From: an uncultured Acidimicrobiaceae bacterium
GTDB taxonomy: Bacteria; Actinomycetota; Acidimicrobiia; Acidimicrobiales; RAAP-2
DNA length: 33,017 bases
Assembly: GCA_903849265.1 (NCBI GenBank)
Contig: CAININ010000036.1
Location: forward strand, 1-33,017
Reading direction: 5' to 3'
The notes beneath the pieces were generated by a model that had not been told where the DNA came from, searched no databases, and saw nothing but the letters and a program-made list of their open reading frames with translations. Below are positions 7,381 through 16,744 of the stretch, piece after piece. Each line of letters begins with the position of its first letter. Position 1 is the first letter of the stretch. A program made the translations under genes and the position numbers.

Positions 7381-9750
7381 ATGACCCACCTCCTGGCTGA
7401 AGGGGGCTATCAGATCTTCTCACTGGACAGTTCCGAGAAGCTCTGGCTGTACTTCGCACTCGCTTGTTCGCTCGCCGCCATCGTCGTGGCGCTGTTCCTC
7501 GTGCGGGGCGTCCTCGCCGCCGACCAGGGGACAGCCAAGATGCAGGACATCGCCAAGGCGATCCAGGAAGGGGCCGAAGCGTTCCTTTCCCGCCAGTTCA
7601 AGACGATCGGCATCATCATCATCCCGCTGGCCATCCTGATCTTCTTTACCGCCACCAAGGTCACCCATACGGCGACGAGCGCCATCCTGGTTGGCGGCAC
7701 GATGGTCGTGGTCCGTCACACGGTGACCGACCTCACGTTCGCCCAGGCCGGTCTCTACCGGGTCATCTGCTTCCTGGCCGGCGCCATCTGCTCCGGCCTC
7801 ACCGGCTTCATCGGGATGAGCCTGGCTGTGCGCGGCAACGTCCGCACCGCCGCCGCCGCCCGTGAGGGCAAGATGGCTCCGGCCCTCAAGGTCGCCTACC
7901 GGACCGGTGCCATCACCGGCCTGCTCTGCGTTGGTCTCGGCCTGCTGGGCACGACCGTGATCGTCCTGATCTTCCAGAACACGGCCACCGCAGTGCTGAT
8001 CGGCTTCGCTTTCGGCGCCTCGCTGCTCGCGTTGTTCATGCGGGTCGGCGGCGGAATCTTCACCAAGGCGGCCGACGTCGGTGCCGACCTGGTCGGCAAG
8101 GTCGAGGCTGGGATCCCCGAGGACGACCCCCGCAACGCCGCCACCATCGCCGACAACGTGGGCGACAACGTGGGTGACTGCGCAGGCATGGCTGCAGACC
8201 TCTTCGAGTCCTACGTCATCACCATCATCGCCGCAGTCATCCTGGGCGTAACGGCGTTCGGATCGATCGGCCGTGGTGGCGATGCCGCCAAGACGGTCAT
8301 CTTCCCGATCGCCATCCCGGCCATCGGCATCCTGGCCACCATCGTGGGCGTGTTCGTTGTGAAGGCCGGCAAGAAGGACCGCAACGCCATGGCCCCGATC
8401 AATCGGGGCGTCTGGACGGCGGCCATCTTGACCGTCGCCGGATCCGCCATCGTGGCCGGCGCCTACCTCCACTACTGGAAGGCCTTCTACGCCGTCCTGA
8501 CCGGCGTCATCCTCATGCTGGTGGCAAGCCAGATCACCGAGCACTTCACCTCGACCGAGCGTGGCCCGGTGAAGGAAGTCGCCGAGACGGCTCGCACGGG
8601 CCCGGCCACCCTCACCCTCTCCGGCCTGGCCCTCGGCCTCGAGTCGTCGGTGTGGGCGATCATCGCCATCGTCCTGGCCATCGCCGTGTGCATCGGCCTC
8701 GGCGAGGGCAACATCCAGCTCACCTTGTACCTCGTGGCACTCACCGGCATCGGCCTGCTGTCGACCGCCGGCATGATCGTCTCCGAGGACAGCTTCGGTC
8801 CGGTGTCGGACAACGCCGCCGGCGTGGCCGAGATGTCAGGTGAGTTCACCGGCGAGGCCGAGCGGGTCATGGTCAGCCTCGACGCCGTGGGTAACACCAC
8901 CAAGGCCGTCACCAAGGGCGTGGCCATCGGCTCCGCCGTCATCGCCTCGGTAGCCCTGTTCGCCTCGTTCATCGAGACGATCGGGAGCCAGCTCAACCTG
9001 CACCCACCGAGGTTCGCTCCCACAAACTGGCTGTTCGACCTGCCGCAGACATCGATCAACGTGTCTCATCCGACCGTGTTCATCGGCGTGCTCTTGGGCG
9101 GCTCGGTGGCGTTCATCTTCAGCGCACTGGCCATCCGCGCCGTCGGCCGCTCGGCCGGAACCGTCGTCCAAGAGGTGCGCCGCCAGTTCCGCGAGCACCC
9201 GGGGATCATGGACTACACCGAGAAGCCCGAATACGGCAAGGTCATCGCCATCTGCACCGCGGCGAGTCAGCGCGAGCTGGCCACCCCGGCACTTCTGGCC
9301 ATCCTCACCCCGGTCATCGTCGGGTTCGGCATCAACTACTTCGCACTCGGTGCGTTCCTGGTGGGCGCCATCCTGACCGGCCAGCTGATGGCCAACTTCC
9401 TGTCCAACTCGGGCGGGGCGTGGGACAACGCCAAGAAGTACATCGAAGATGGCAACGAAGGCGGCAAGGGATCCGAGGCCCACAAGGCCGCGGTCATCGG
9501 TGACACCATCGGCGACCCGTTCAAGGACACCGCCGGCCCAGCGCTCAACCCGCTGATCAAGGTGATGAACCTGGTATCGCTGCTGATCCTCCCGGCCGTC
9601 ATCACGCTGTCGCACCACACGGCAGCCCGGCTGTCGATCGCCGGTGTCTCGCTGATCGTGCTGCTGGGATCCATCGCCTTCTCCAAGCGCAAGACCGAGA
9701 GCATGGACAGCGACCTTCCCGCCTTCACGCAGCCGGTCGCCCCTCTCTGA
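7381..9750 (+). CDS. hppA: Membrane-bound H+-translocating pyrophosphatase, K+-independent type
   Basis: DDPRNAATIADNVGDNVGDCAGMAADLFESY and EDSFGPVSDNAAGVAEM signatures; GNTTKAVTKG carries the Lys associated with K+-independent enzymes. ATG at 7381 with GAAGGGAG upstream. Confidence 0.95.
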   Translation: MTHLLAEGGYQIFSLDSSEKLWLYFALACSLAAIVVALFLVRGVLAADQGTAKMQDIAKAIQEGAEAFLSRQFKTIGIIIIPLAILIFFTATKVTHTATSAILVGGTMVVVRHTVTDLTFAQAGLYRVICFLAGAICSGLTGFIGMSLAVRGNVRTAAAAREGKMAPALKVAYRTGAITGLLCVGLGLLGTTVIVLIFQNTATAVLIGFAFGASLLALFMRVGGGIFTKAADVGADLVGKVEAGIPEDDPRNAATIADNVGDNVGDCAGMAADLFESYVITIIAAVILGVTAFGSIGRGGDAAKTVIFPIAIPAIGILATIVGVFVVKAGKKDRNAMAPINRGVWTAAILTVAGSAIVAGAYLHYWKAFYAVLTGVILMLVASQITEHFTSTERGPVKEVAETARTGPATLTLSGLALGLESSVWAIIAIVLAIAVCIGLGEGNIQLTLYLVALTGIGLLSTAGMIVSEDSFGPVSDNAAGVAEMSGEFTGEAERVMVSLDAVGNTTKAVTKGVAIGSAVIASVALFASFIETIGSQLNLHPPRFAPTNWLFDLPQTSINVSHPTVFIGVLLGGSVAFIFSALAIRAVGRSAGTVVQEVRRQFREHPGIMDYTEKPEYGKVIAICTAASQRELATPALLAILTPVIVGFGINYFALGAFLVGAILTGQLMANFLSNSGGAWDNAKKYIEDGNEGGKGSEAHKAAVIGDTIGDPFKDTAGPALNPLIKVMNLVSLLILPAVITLSHHTAARLSIAGVSLIVLLGSIAFSKRKTESMDSDLPAFTQPVAPL

Positions 9751-9815
9751 TCCTTGCGATCACCCGGGCGCACTTCGGCCTCCGGAACACCGAATTCACG
9801 CAGCAAAAAATGTTT

Positions 9816-9841
9816 CCACCGGGGCCGTGAGGCCCCGGTGG
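9816..9841. terminator. Perfect 11-bp hairpin between hppA and topA
   Basis: CCACCGGGGCC-GTGA-GGCCCCGGTGG; A-run (9805-9810) on the left, i.e. a U-tract only for transcription on the minus strand. Confidence 0.5.
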
Positions 9842-9895
9842 CGCGTCACCGGGGTTGACAAGCCGGCGTTAGACAGTTCACCCTTTGCCACAGCG

Positions 9896-12754
9896 ATGCC
9901 ACCAACCGACCTGACTGAGACGATCCTCGAAGCCGACGCCGACGATGGTGTCCCCTCCCCCCGACGCGCCCCTCGCGGGTCCGGTGGCGGCAAGAAGCTG
10001 GTGATCGTCGAGTCGCCGGCCAAGGCCAAGACCATCGGCGGGCTCCTGGGTCCGGACTACGTGGTCGAATCCTCGATCGGGCACATCCGGGACCTGGCCA
10101 CGCGTAAGGACCTCCCAGAGGCCTTCAAGCACGAGTCGTGGGCGGACCTCGCCGTCGATGTCGACAATGGGTTCAAGCCCGTCTACATCGTCTCGCCCGA
10201 GAAGAAGTCCCAGGTATCCACCCTCAAGCGGCTGGCCCGCAACGCAGACGAAGTCTTCCTGGCTACGGACGAGGACCGCGAAGGGGAGTCGATCGCCTGG
10301 CACCTCAGCCAGGTCCTGGGACTCCCCGAAGACACTCCCCGGATGGTCTTTCACGAGATCACCGCCCAAGCCATCGAGCGGGCGATCGACGAGTGCCGGA
10401 CCATCGACACCCACCTGGTCGAGGCCCAAGAGGCCCGCCGGATCTTCGACCGCATCTACGGGTTCAAGCTTTCGGACGTCATGCGCCGCAAGACGAACGG
10501 TCGTTCTGCCGGCCGGGTCCAGAGCGTCGCCACCCGGATGGTGGTCGATCGGGAACGCGAGCGGATGGCCTTCCGTTCGGCCGACTGGTGGGGGATCGAC
10601 GCCCAGGTGACCGCAGACGGAGAGGCCGCCCGGTCCGCCGAAGCGGACGTGTCGCGGACCTTTGCTGCCGCTCTGGTGTCGGTCGACGGCACACCTCTGG
10701 CCGCCGGCAAGGACTTCGACGCCTCGGGTCGGCTGGCCCACCCGGACCGCGTGGTGGTGCTGGATCAAGATGAAGCGCGGGCCCTGGCCGCTGGGCTCGA
10801 TGGTGCTGGCCTGACGGTGTCGTCGATGACCCACAAGCCGTTTCGGCGCTCGCCCCGTGCGCCGTTCATCACCTCGACCCTGCAGCAAGAGGCCGGACGA
10901 AAGCTCCGGTTCAGCTCCAAGCGGACCATGTCGGTGGCCCAGGCCCTCTACGAGGCTGGCTGGATCACCTATATGCGGACAGACTCGACGACGCTGTCGA
11001 ACCAGGCCCTGACCGCAGCCCGGTCCCAGGCCACCGCCATGTACGGACCGGCCTATGTCCCGTCTGCTCCCCGGCTCTACAACAAGAAGGTCAAGAACGC
11101 CCAAGAGGCGCACGAGGCCATCCGGCCGGCGGGGGAGACCTTCCGCACCCCGGACGAGGCCGCCCGGTCGCTGTCCGGAGACGAGTTCAAGCTCTACGAC
11201 CTCATTTGGAAGCGGACGGTCGCCTCGCAGATGGCCGACGCCACCGGAACGAGCGCCCAGGTCCGCTTGACCGGCTCGGCCAACGTCGGCGGCATGGCGC
11301 GCTCGGTCGAGTTCGGTGCCTCTGGCACTGTCATCGAGTTCCCGGGCTTCCAGCGGGCGTACGTCGAAGGGGAGGACGACCCCGAAGCGGAGCTGGCCGA
11401 CCGTGAGGTCCACCTCCCGCCGATGGCCGAGGGCGACCCGGCGTCGTTGTCTGGAGTCGAGCCCGGCGGACACGCCACGCAGCCGCCTGCCCGCTACACC
11501 GAGGCCTCACTGGTCAAGGCCATGGAGGAGATCGGCGTGGGGCGTCCCTCCACCTACGCCAGCATCGTGTCCACCATCCTCGACCGTGGCTACGCATGGA
11601 AGAAGGGCCCGGCCATGGTGCCGTCCCTGACGGCCTTCGGTGTCGTCGGCTTGCTCGAGCAGCACTTCGCCGACCTCGTCGACTACGGGCTGACTGCATC
11701 GATGGAGGACGACCTCGATGAGATCGCCGGCGGCGAACAGGACATGGCTCACTGGCTGGGGGACTTCTACTTCGGCCCCGGCGGCTCGGGCGGGCTGCGC
11801 GACCAGCTCGAGCGCAACCTCGACGCCATCGACGCCAGCGCGGTCAACGCCGTCCCGATCGGGATGGCCGCCGACGGCCAGGAGATCGTGGCTCGTTCGG
11901 GCAAGTTCGGTCCCTACCTGAAGAAGGGCGAGGAGACCGTCTCCATCCCCGAGGACCTCGCTCCTGACGAGATCACCGTCGAGAAGGCTGAGGAGCTCCT
12001 TGCCGCTCCGTCGTCCGACCGCGTCCTCGGCACCGACCCCGAGTCCGGCCTCGAGGTCCAGGTGAAGGCCGGCCGCTTCGGCCCCTACGTGCAGCTCGGC
12101 GAACTCGTCGAGGGGGGAGAGAAGCCCCGCACGTCGTCGCTGTTCGCCTCGATGACCCCGGCCACGATCACGTTCGAGGAAGCCCAGCAGCTCCTCCAGA
12201 TCCCCCGTGTGGTCGGAGCGGATCCGACGACGGGTGAGGAGATCGTCGCCTTCAACGGGAAGTTCGGCCCCTATATGAAGAAGGGGACCGACACCCGCAG
12301 CCTGTTGACCGAGGACCAGATCCTCAACATCACGGTCGACGAGGCCATGGCGATCTACGCCCAGCCCAAGGCCCGGGGACGCAACGCCAAGGCGCCGCTG
12401 CGCGACATGGGAGCGGACCCCGACACCGGTCTGCCCATGGTGGTCAAGGACGGCCGGTTCGGCCCGTATGTGACCGACGGCGTCACCAACGCCTCGCTTC
12501 GTCGTGGGGACGACGTGGAAGAGCTCACCGTCGAGCGAGCGTCGGAGCTGCTGGCCGAACGCCGGGCAGCGGGCCCATCGAAGAAGAAGGCGGCCAAGAA
12601 GAAGGCGCCGGCCAAGAAGAAGGCCGCCGCCAAGAAGGCCCCGGCCAAGAAGTCGGCGGCGAAGAAAGCTGCTGCCACCAAGAAAGCTGCGGCCACGAAG
12701 AAGGCGGCAGCTCCCATCCTCGCGGTGGCACCGAGCACCAGCGACGACGAGTGA
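9896..12754 (+). CDS. topA: DNA topoisomerase I
   Basis: KLVIVESPAKAKTIGGLLG toprim start, DEDREGESIAWHL, YMRTDSTTLS active site, four GxFGPYxxxG C-terminal repeats, Lys/Ala-rich tail as in other actinobacterial TopA. Confidence 0.97.
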   Translation: MPPTDLTETILEADADDGVPSPRRAPRGSGGGKKLVIVESPAKAKTIGGLLGPDYVVESSIGHIRDLATRKDLPEAFKHESWADLAVDVDNGFKPVYIVSPEKKSQVSTLKRLARNADEVFLATDEDREGESIAWHLSQVLGLPEDTPRMVFHEITAQAIERAIDECRTIDTHLVEAQEARRIFDRIYGFKLSDVMRRKTNGRSAGRVQSVATRMVVDRERERMAFRSADWWGIDAQVTADGEAARSAEADVSRTFAAALVSVDGTPLAAGKDFDASGRLAHPDRVVVLDQDEARALAAGLDGAGLTVSSMTHKPFRRSPRAPFITSTLQQEAGRKLRFSSKRTMSVAQALYEAGWITYMRTDSTTLSNQALTAARSQATAMYGPAYVPSAPRLYNKKVKNAQEAHEAIRPAGETFRTPDEAARSLSGDEFKLYDLIWKRTVASQMADATGTSAQVRLTGSANVGGMARSVEFGASGTVIEFPGFQRAYVEGEDDPEAELADREVHLPPMAEGDPASLSGVEPGGHATQPPARYTEASLVKAMEEIGVGRPSTYASIVSTILDRGYAWKKGPAMVPSLTAFGVVGLLEQHFADLVDYGLTASMEDDLDEIAGGEQDMAHWLGDFYFGPGGSGGLRDQLERNLDAIDASAVNAVPIGMAADGQEIVARSGKFGPYLKKGEETVSIPEDLAPDEITVEKAEELLAAPSSDRVLGTDPESGLEVQVKAGRFGPYVQLGELVEGGEKPRTSSLFASMTPATITFEEAQQLLQIPRVVGADPTTGEEIVAFNGKFGPYMKKGTDTRSLLTEDQILNITVDEAMAIYAQPKARGRNAKAPLRDMGADPDTGLPMVVKDGRFGPYVTDGVTNASLRRGDDVEELTVERASELLAERRAAGPSKKKAAKKKAPAKKKAAAKKAPAKKSAAKKAAATKKAAATKKAAAPILAVAPSTSDDE

Positions 12755-13434
12755 CCGTGGCACGGGGCCGGCTCATCGCCCTGGAAGGGATCGACGGCTG
12801 CGGAAAGTCGACCCAGGCCCGCATCCTGTCCGAACGGCTCGGTGCGGTCTCCACCTTCGAACCGGGCGCCACACCGCTCGGGTCGTCGCTGCGCGCGCTG
12901 CTGCTCGACCGTGGAAGCGCCCCGGTGTCTGACCGTGCCGAGGCGTTGTTGATGGCGGCAGACCGGGCCCAGCACGTGGCCGAGGTGATCGAGCCCGCGC
13001 TCGACGCCGGCCGCTGGGTCGTGACCGACCGCTTCGCGGCGTCCACTCTGGCCTACCAAGGGTTCGGACGCGGGCTCGATCGTGCAACGCTCGAGACGTT
13101 GGTGCTGTGGGCGACCGGTGGCCTCCGTCCTGATCTCACCGTGCTGTTCGACCTTCCGGTGGAAGTGGCTGCAGCTCGTCGCAACGGTGGAGCGGTCGAC
13201 CGGATGGAGGCCGAGGGAGCTGCGTTCGCACAACGGGTGGCCGATGGGTTCCTGGCGCTGGCTAGCGAAGGCCGGGACCCGTGGCTGGTGCTCGACGCCA
13301 CCGAACCGGTCGACTCGATCGCAGCCACCGTGTGGGATGCCATTGAAGTCTTGGCTGGACCCTCTGGCACGGGTGGTGCGGACGGCATCAGAGGCGCAGA
13401 CGGTGCGGGCGGCATCGGAGGCCATGCCCGGTGA
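12751..13434 (+). CDS. tmk: Thymidylate kinase
   Basis: RLIALEGIDGCGKSTQARIL P-loop, VVTDRFAASTLAYQGFGRGL DR[YFH] motif; overlaps topA stop. Confidence 0.95.
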   Translation: MTVARGRLIALEGIDGCGKSTQARILSERLGAVSTFEPGATPLGSSLRALLLDRGSAPVSDRAEALLMAADRAQHVAEVIEPALDAGRWVVTDRFAASTLAYQGFGRGLDRATLETLVLWATGGLRPDLTVLFDLPVEVAAARRNGGAVDRMEAEGAAFAQRVADGFLALASEGRDPWLVLDATEPVDSIAATVWDAIEVLAGPSGTGGADGIRGADGAGGIGGHAR

Positions 13435-14546
13435 GCGGCACCGACGAGGCCTCGGGCCCTTCGTTCCTATTGTTCAGCGGCGTTGTCGGCCAGGACCGGG
13501 CTGTGTCGCGATTGATGGACGCCGCTCGTCAGCCGGTGCACGCCTACCTGTTCCACGGGCCGGCAGGCAGTGGTAAACGGGTAGCGGCGCGTGGACTGGC
13601 CGCAGCACTCCTGTGTCCTGACGGTGGCTGCGGGGTGTGCAACTCGTGTCGACGGGCCCTGGCCGGAACCCATCCCGACCTCGTGACCGTGGAGCGCACC
13701 GGTGCCGCTCTCGACGTCGACGATGCCCGGGAGATCACCATGCGGGCCCAGCGGCGTCCACTCGAGTCCGCCCGACAGGTGCTCTTGGTCCCTGACGTGC
13801 ACCTGGCAGCGAAGGCGGCACCCGCGCTCCTCAAGACGGTCGAGGAACCCCCGCCGTCGACGATCTTCATCTTGCTGGCCGACGACCTGCCGGCCGGGTT
13901 GGCCACCATCATCAGTCGGTGCGTGCAGGTACCGTTCACCGCGCTTGCTCCTCAGGTGGTCCAGGAGTGGCTGATCGGCCGGGGCGTGGCTGCAGATGTG
14001 GCCGAGACGGTGGCGGCCGCATCGGGAGGGAACCTGGACCGGGCCCGTCTGCTGGCGGACGACCCGGGGTTCGACGAGCGCCGCCAGCAGTGGCGAGCGG
14101 TCCCCGGTCGGCTCGACGGCACCGGAGCCGCAGCCGCAGCCGTCGCCGACGACCTTCTCGGTCTGGCCGATGGGGCGCTGGCTCCGTTGCGTGAGCGCCA
14201 TGCCCAAGAGTTCGCGGCGCTGGAGGAGCAGGCGGAGGCCACAGGGGCTCGTGGCGTGCCAGGGCGCAAAGGTGTGGAGGACCGTCACAAGCGCGAGGAG
14301 CGCCGGTGTCGGACCGACGACCTCCGGATGGGGCTCGCCACCTTGGCCGAGGCCTACCGTGACCGGCTGGTGGCGACGGTGGAGGGGGACGTCCTTGCCG
14401 GCCTCCCCGGAGTCGATGCTGATCGCCGCGAGGCGGCCGCACATGTGGACGCCGTAGGCCGGGCATCGGCGGCCCTGTCACGCAACGTGCGCGAGGGGCT
14501 GCTCCTCGAAGCGCTGATGGTCGAGCTGTCCGGCATGCTGGAGTGA
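13431..14546 (+). CDS. holB: DNA polymerase III subunit delta'
   Basis: AYLFHGPAGSGKRVAARGLAAALLC P-loop, CxxCxxC zinc module (CPDGGCGVCNSCRRALAGTHPDL), TVEEPPPSTIFILLADD; GTG start overlaps tmk. Confidence 0.92.
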   Translation: MSGTDEASGPSFLLFSGVVGQDRAVSRLMDAARQPVHAYLFHGPAGSGKRVAARGLAAALLCPDGGCGVCNSCRRALAGTHPDLVTVERTGAALDVDDAREITMRAQRRPLESARQVLLVPDVHLAAKAAPALLKTVEEPPPSTIFILLADDLPAGLATIISRCVQVPFTALAPQVVQEWLIGRGVAADVAETVAAASGGNLDRARLLADDPGFDERRQQWRAVPGRLDGTGAAAAAVADDLLGLADGALAPLRERHAQEFAALEEQAEATGARGVPGRKGVEDRHKREERRCRTDDLRMGLATLAEAYRDRLVATVEGDVLAGLPGVDADRREAAAHVDAVGRASAALSRNVREGLLLEALMVELSGMLE

Positions 14547-14581
14547 GCCGGGTGCGCCGCGTCGGATAGATTGATGCTTTG

Positions 14582-14657
14582 GCCTGGGTAGCTCAGTCGG
14601 TAGAGCAACGCACTCGTAATGCGTAGGTCAGGAGTTCAATTCTCCTCCCAGGCTCCA
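14582..14657 (+). tRNA. tRNA-Thr, anticodon CGU, CCA encoded
   Basis: Acceptor GCCTGGG/CCCAGGC, D arm GCTCAGTCGGTAGAGC, anticodon arm ACGCA-CTCGTAA-TGCGT, T arm AGGAG-TTCAATT-CTCCT, discriminator T then CCA; lengths sum to 76 nt. Confidence 0.96.
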
Positions 14658-15388
14658 GAAGTGCAGGTCAACCGCCAATCACACAAGGTGCAGGTCCCGC
14701 CTCCCCATCTGTTGGCGGCGAATGCCCGTGCGCCTGCGGGCGACACGGTCAGACCATGACCACGATTGCGTCACAAGACCCAGAAATCCATAGTTCTGGC
14801 AATCCCTTCGTTGTTCCTCAGGGTCTGTGTTGGGTCGTGCCACCGTCACCCTGATTCCGGTAGCGATGCCTCTGGGAGAGGCGGTGTGGGGCTCTGCCAC
14901 GATTCCTAGTGGAGTGCCGGTGTCTGCAACTCTCATTCTGATTGAGCCAACTCCCTTCATCTCCGTCGGTCCGGTTTGCCGAGCGCCACCTGACGCACAG
15001 CTCACTACGAACATCCTGAAGGTGGCGACCATCTCCTTGGTTCATCTACGAAGAACCCGAGTGTCGGTCGCAACGTGTCGACTCGAAACTTGACCCCTCA
15101 CTTGCACCGCTGACTCTGTTGAACGGCCTCATCTGTGAGGACTCGTCGGCGACCCAGCACTATGGGCTGGATGATCTCCTTCGCTTGCCAAGGCAAAGGG
15201 ATCGCTCTTGGAAAGGCATGGCCGAAGAAGCCTTTCTCAACACGGTGGCGTGGCATCCGTTAGTGGCCAGCCATCCGACGATCGGCCCTCCTGCGGCTCC
15301 CCAAATCTCTCCCTAACTCTTCCCCCAGCCGTTGGGGCCAGGACCGACGGGCGACCCGGCGTGTCACCCGGAGTGAGATGCTTGGTCG

Positions 15389-15862
15389 GTGACCATCACC
15401 CTGCACCCTGCCCTCGAACCGCTTGCTGCCCTGGTGGGAACCTGGACCGGTTCAGGTCACGGGGAGTATCCGACGATCGAAGACTTCGACTACGAGGAGA
15501 CCGTCACGTTCTCTCACGTCGGCAAGCCGTTCCTCACTTACACCCAGTCGACTAATCACCCAGACGACGGGCGGCTGCTCCACAGCGAAACTGGCTTCTG
15601 GCGCCTGGTGCGACCGGACTGGGCCGAGGTCGTCATCGCGCAACCGACGGGGATTGCAGAGGTTGGCGAAGGTGCTGTTGCCGGCTCCTCCATCCGACTC
15701 CGATCAACGGCGATCGCCCGCACCCCGACCGCCAAAGAGGTGACGGCCGTCGAGCGAGACGTCACCGTCGATGGTGACGTGCTCCGGTACTCGCTGCGGA
15801 TGGCTGCTGTGGGTCAGCCGCTCACCCATCACCTTTCGGCCGAGCTGCATCGCATCGGATAG
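15389..15862 (+). CDS. Nitrobindin / FABP-like heme-binding beta-barrel protein (DUF1794 family)
   Basis: [51 protein letters not shown] ... HHLSAELHR, typical of bacterial nitrobindins. Confidence 0.88.
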   Translation: MTITLHPALEPLAALVGTWTGSGHGEYPTIEDFDYEETVTFSHVGKPFLTYTQSTNHPDDGRLLHSETGFWRLVRPDWAEVVIAQPTGIAEVGEGAVAGSSIRLRSTAIARTPTAKEVTAVERDVTVDGDVLRYSLRMAAVGQPLTHHLSAELHRIG

Positions 15863-15954
15863 GAGCCGGCACGTCTGATCCGGGATTGAACTGAAGTCAC
15901 CGGCGAACGAGGCTGCGAATCCGTCGGATGAGGTCCGCGAGTCGTGGTCGTTGT

Positions 15955-16536
15955 TCAGTTGCTCCCGGACCGCGGTGGAGCAACCAGGAACTGCTGATGC
16001 CACAGCGACGGCAGGGTCCCCTCGTGCCCTCGCAGGCGGGCGACGGTCGAGGACGTTCGCTTCAGGATTGAGATGGCACTGCTGGCCAGGAGGATCGCGA
16101 ACGGGATCTCGAGCACTGCGGCGCTGAGGATCGCTCCCCACTGCTCTCCGGTGCCATACGAGAGTGCAACATCGAACCACGCGTCCGTGAAGAGCATGGT
16201 CGAAGAAACCAGCAATCCGAGGATGGCCACCTGTCGGTGGCGGAATCCGAGCCAAGCTGTTGTCATCAGCACCAAGGCGAGCATGACGTCGAAGCCGACC
16301 CATGCAACCCGCCAGGCCCCGCCGGATTCGGCTAGTGGCAGCGATAAGGCGAGGTAGCCGATCCATGGCAGCATGACCAGCGCGCCGATGGCGGCTGCCA
16401 CGATCGAGAGCCTCCGCCTTCTGATGACGCCCGAGGTCCCAGTCGGTCGTTCGACCAGTTGATCCAACAGGCGGGCAACCGCGGCTCGCTCCCCAGGGGT
16501 CCAGGAACGCACCTCACTCGCTGTTGGCATAGCCAT
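15955..16536 (-). CDS. Hypothetical four-helix membrane protein
   Basis: MAMPTASEVRSWTPGERAAVARLLDQLVERPTG followed by about four hydrophobic segments; ATG at 16536 preferred to the ORF-track start. Confidence 0.6.
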   Translation of the reverse strand: MAMPTASEVRSWTPGERAAVARLLDQLVERPTGTSGVIRRRRLSIVAAAIGALVMLPWIGYLALSLPLAESGGAWRVAWVGFDVMLALVLMTTAWLGFRHRQVAILGLLVSSTMLFTDAWFDVALSYGTGEQWGAILSAAVLEIPFAILLASSAISILKRTSSTVARLRGHEGTLPSLWHQQFLVAPPRSGSN

Positions 16537-16644
16537 GACAGTGACCTCTCTCGTCTCCGAACGCAGCGTCCGCCCAACCGTTCTAGGTGGTCTTCGGGAT
16601 GGTGAACGTGTTGGCACGGACGGTATACGCCCCACACGACACAA

Positions 16645-16684
16645 GTGTCCGAACAGGTGGAGCCGATTCAGACAAGGTGGAGCC
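16645..16684. mobile_element. Possible insertion-sequence terminal relic (IS21-like subterminal repeats)
   Basis: TGTCCGAACAGGTGGAGCCGATTCAGACAAGGTGGAGCC: exact AGGTGGAGCC direct repeats at 16655-16664 and 16675-16684, 20 bp apart; no transposase nearby. Confidence 0.3.
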
Positions 16685-16744
16685 CCACCGATCGGCATGG
16701 CTTCGTTACGCTGACCAGATGGCAGAGTCCACCAGGTTGCTCAC

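Noticed and set aside
7420-8544. 374-aa minus-strand ORF opposite hppA
   Set aside because: Antisense frame of a strongly conserved membrane pyrophosphatase; composition not protein-like.
9878-11473. 531-aa minus-strand ORF opposite topA
   Set aside because: Antisense shadow of well-supported topA coding sequence.
14679-15032. 117-aa minus-strand ORF after the tRNA
   Set aside because: No recognisable motif, overlapping open frames on both strands, no clear ribosome binding site; not supported as a gene.
14658-15388. Integrated prophage or ICE at tRNA-Thr
   Set aside because: No integrase, no phage or conjugation genes, and no duplicated tRNA 3' end found within the window.
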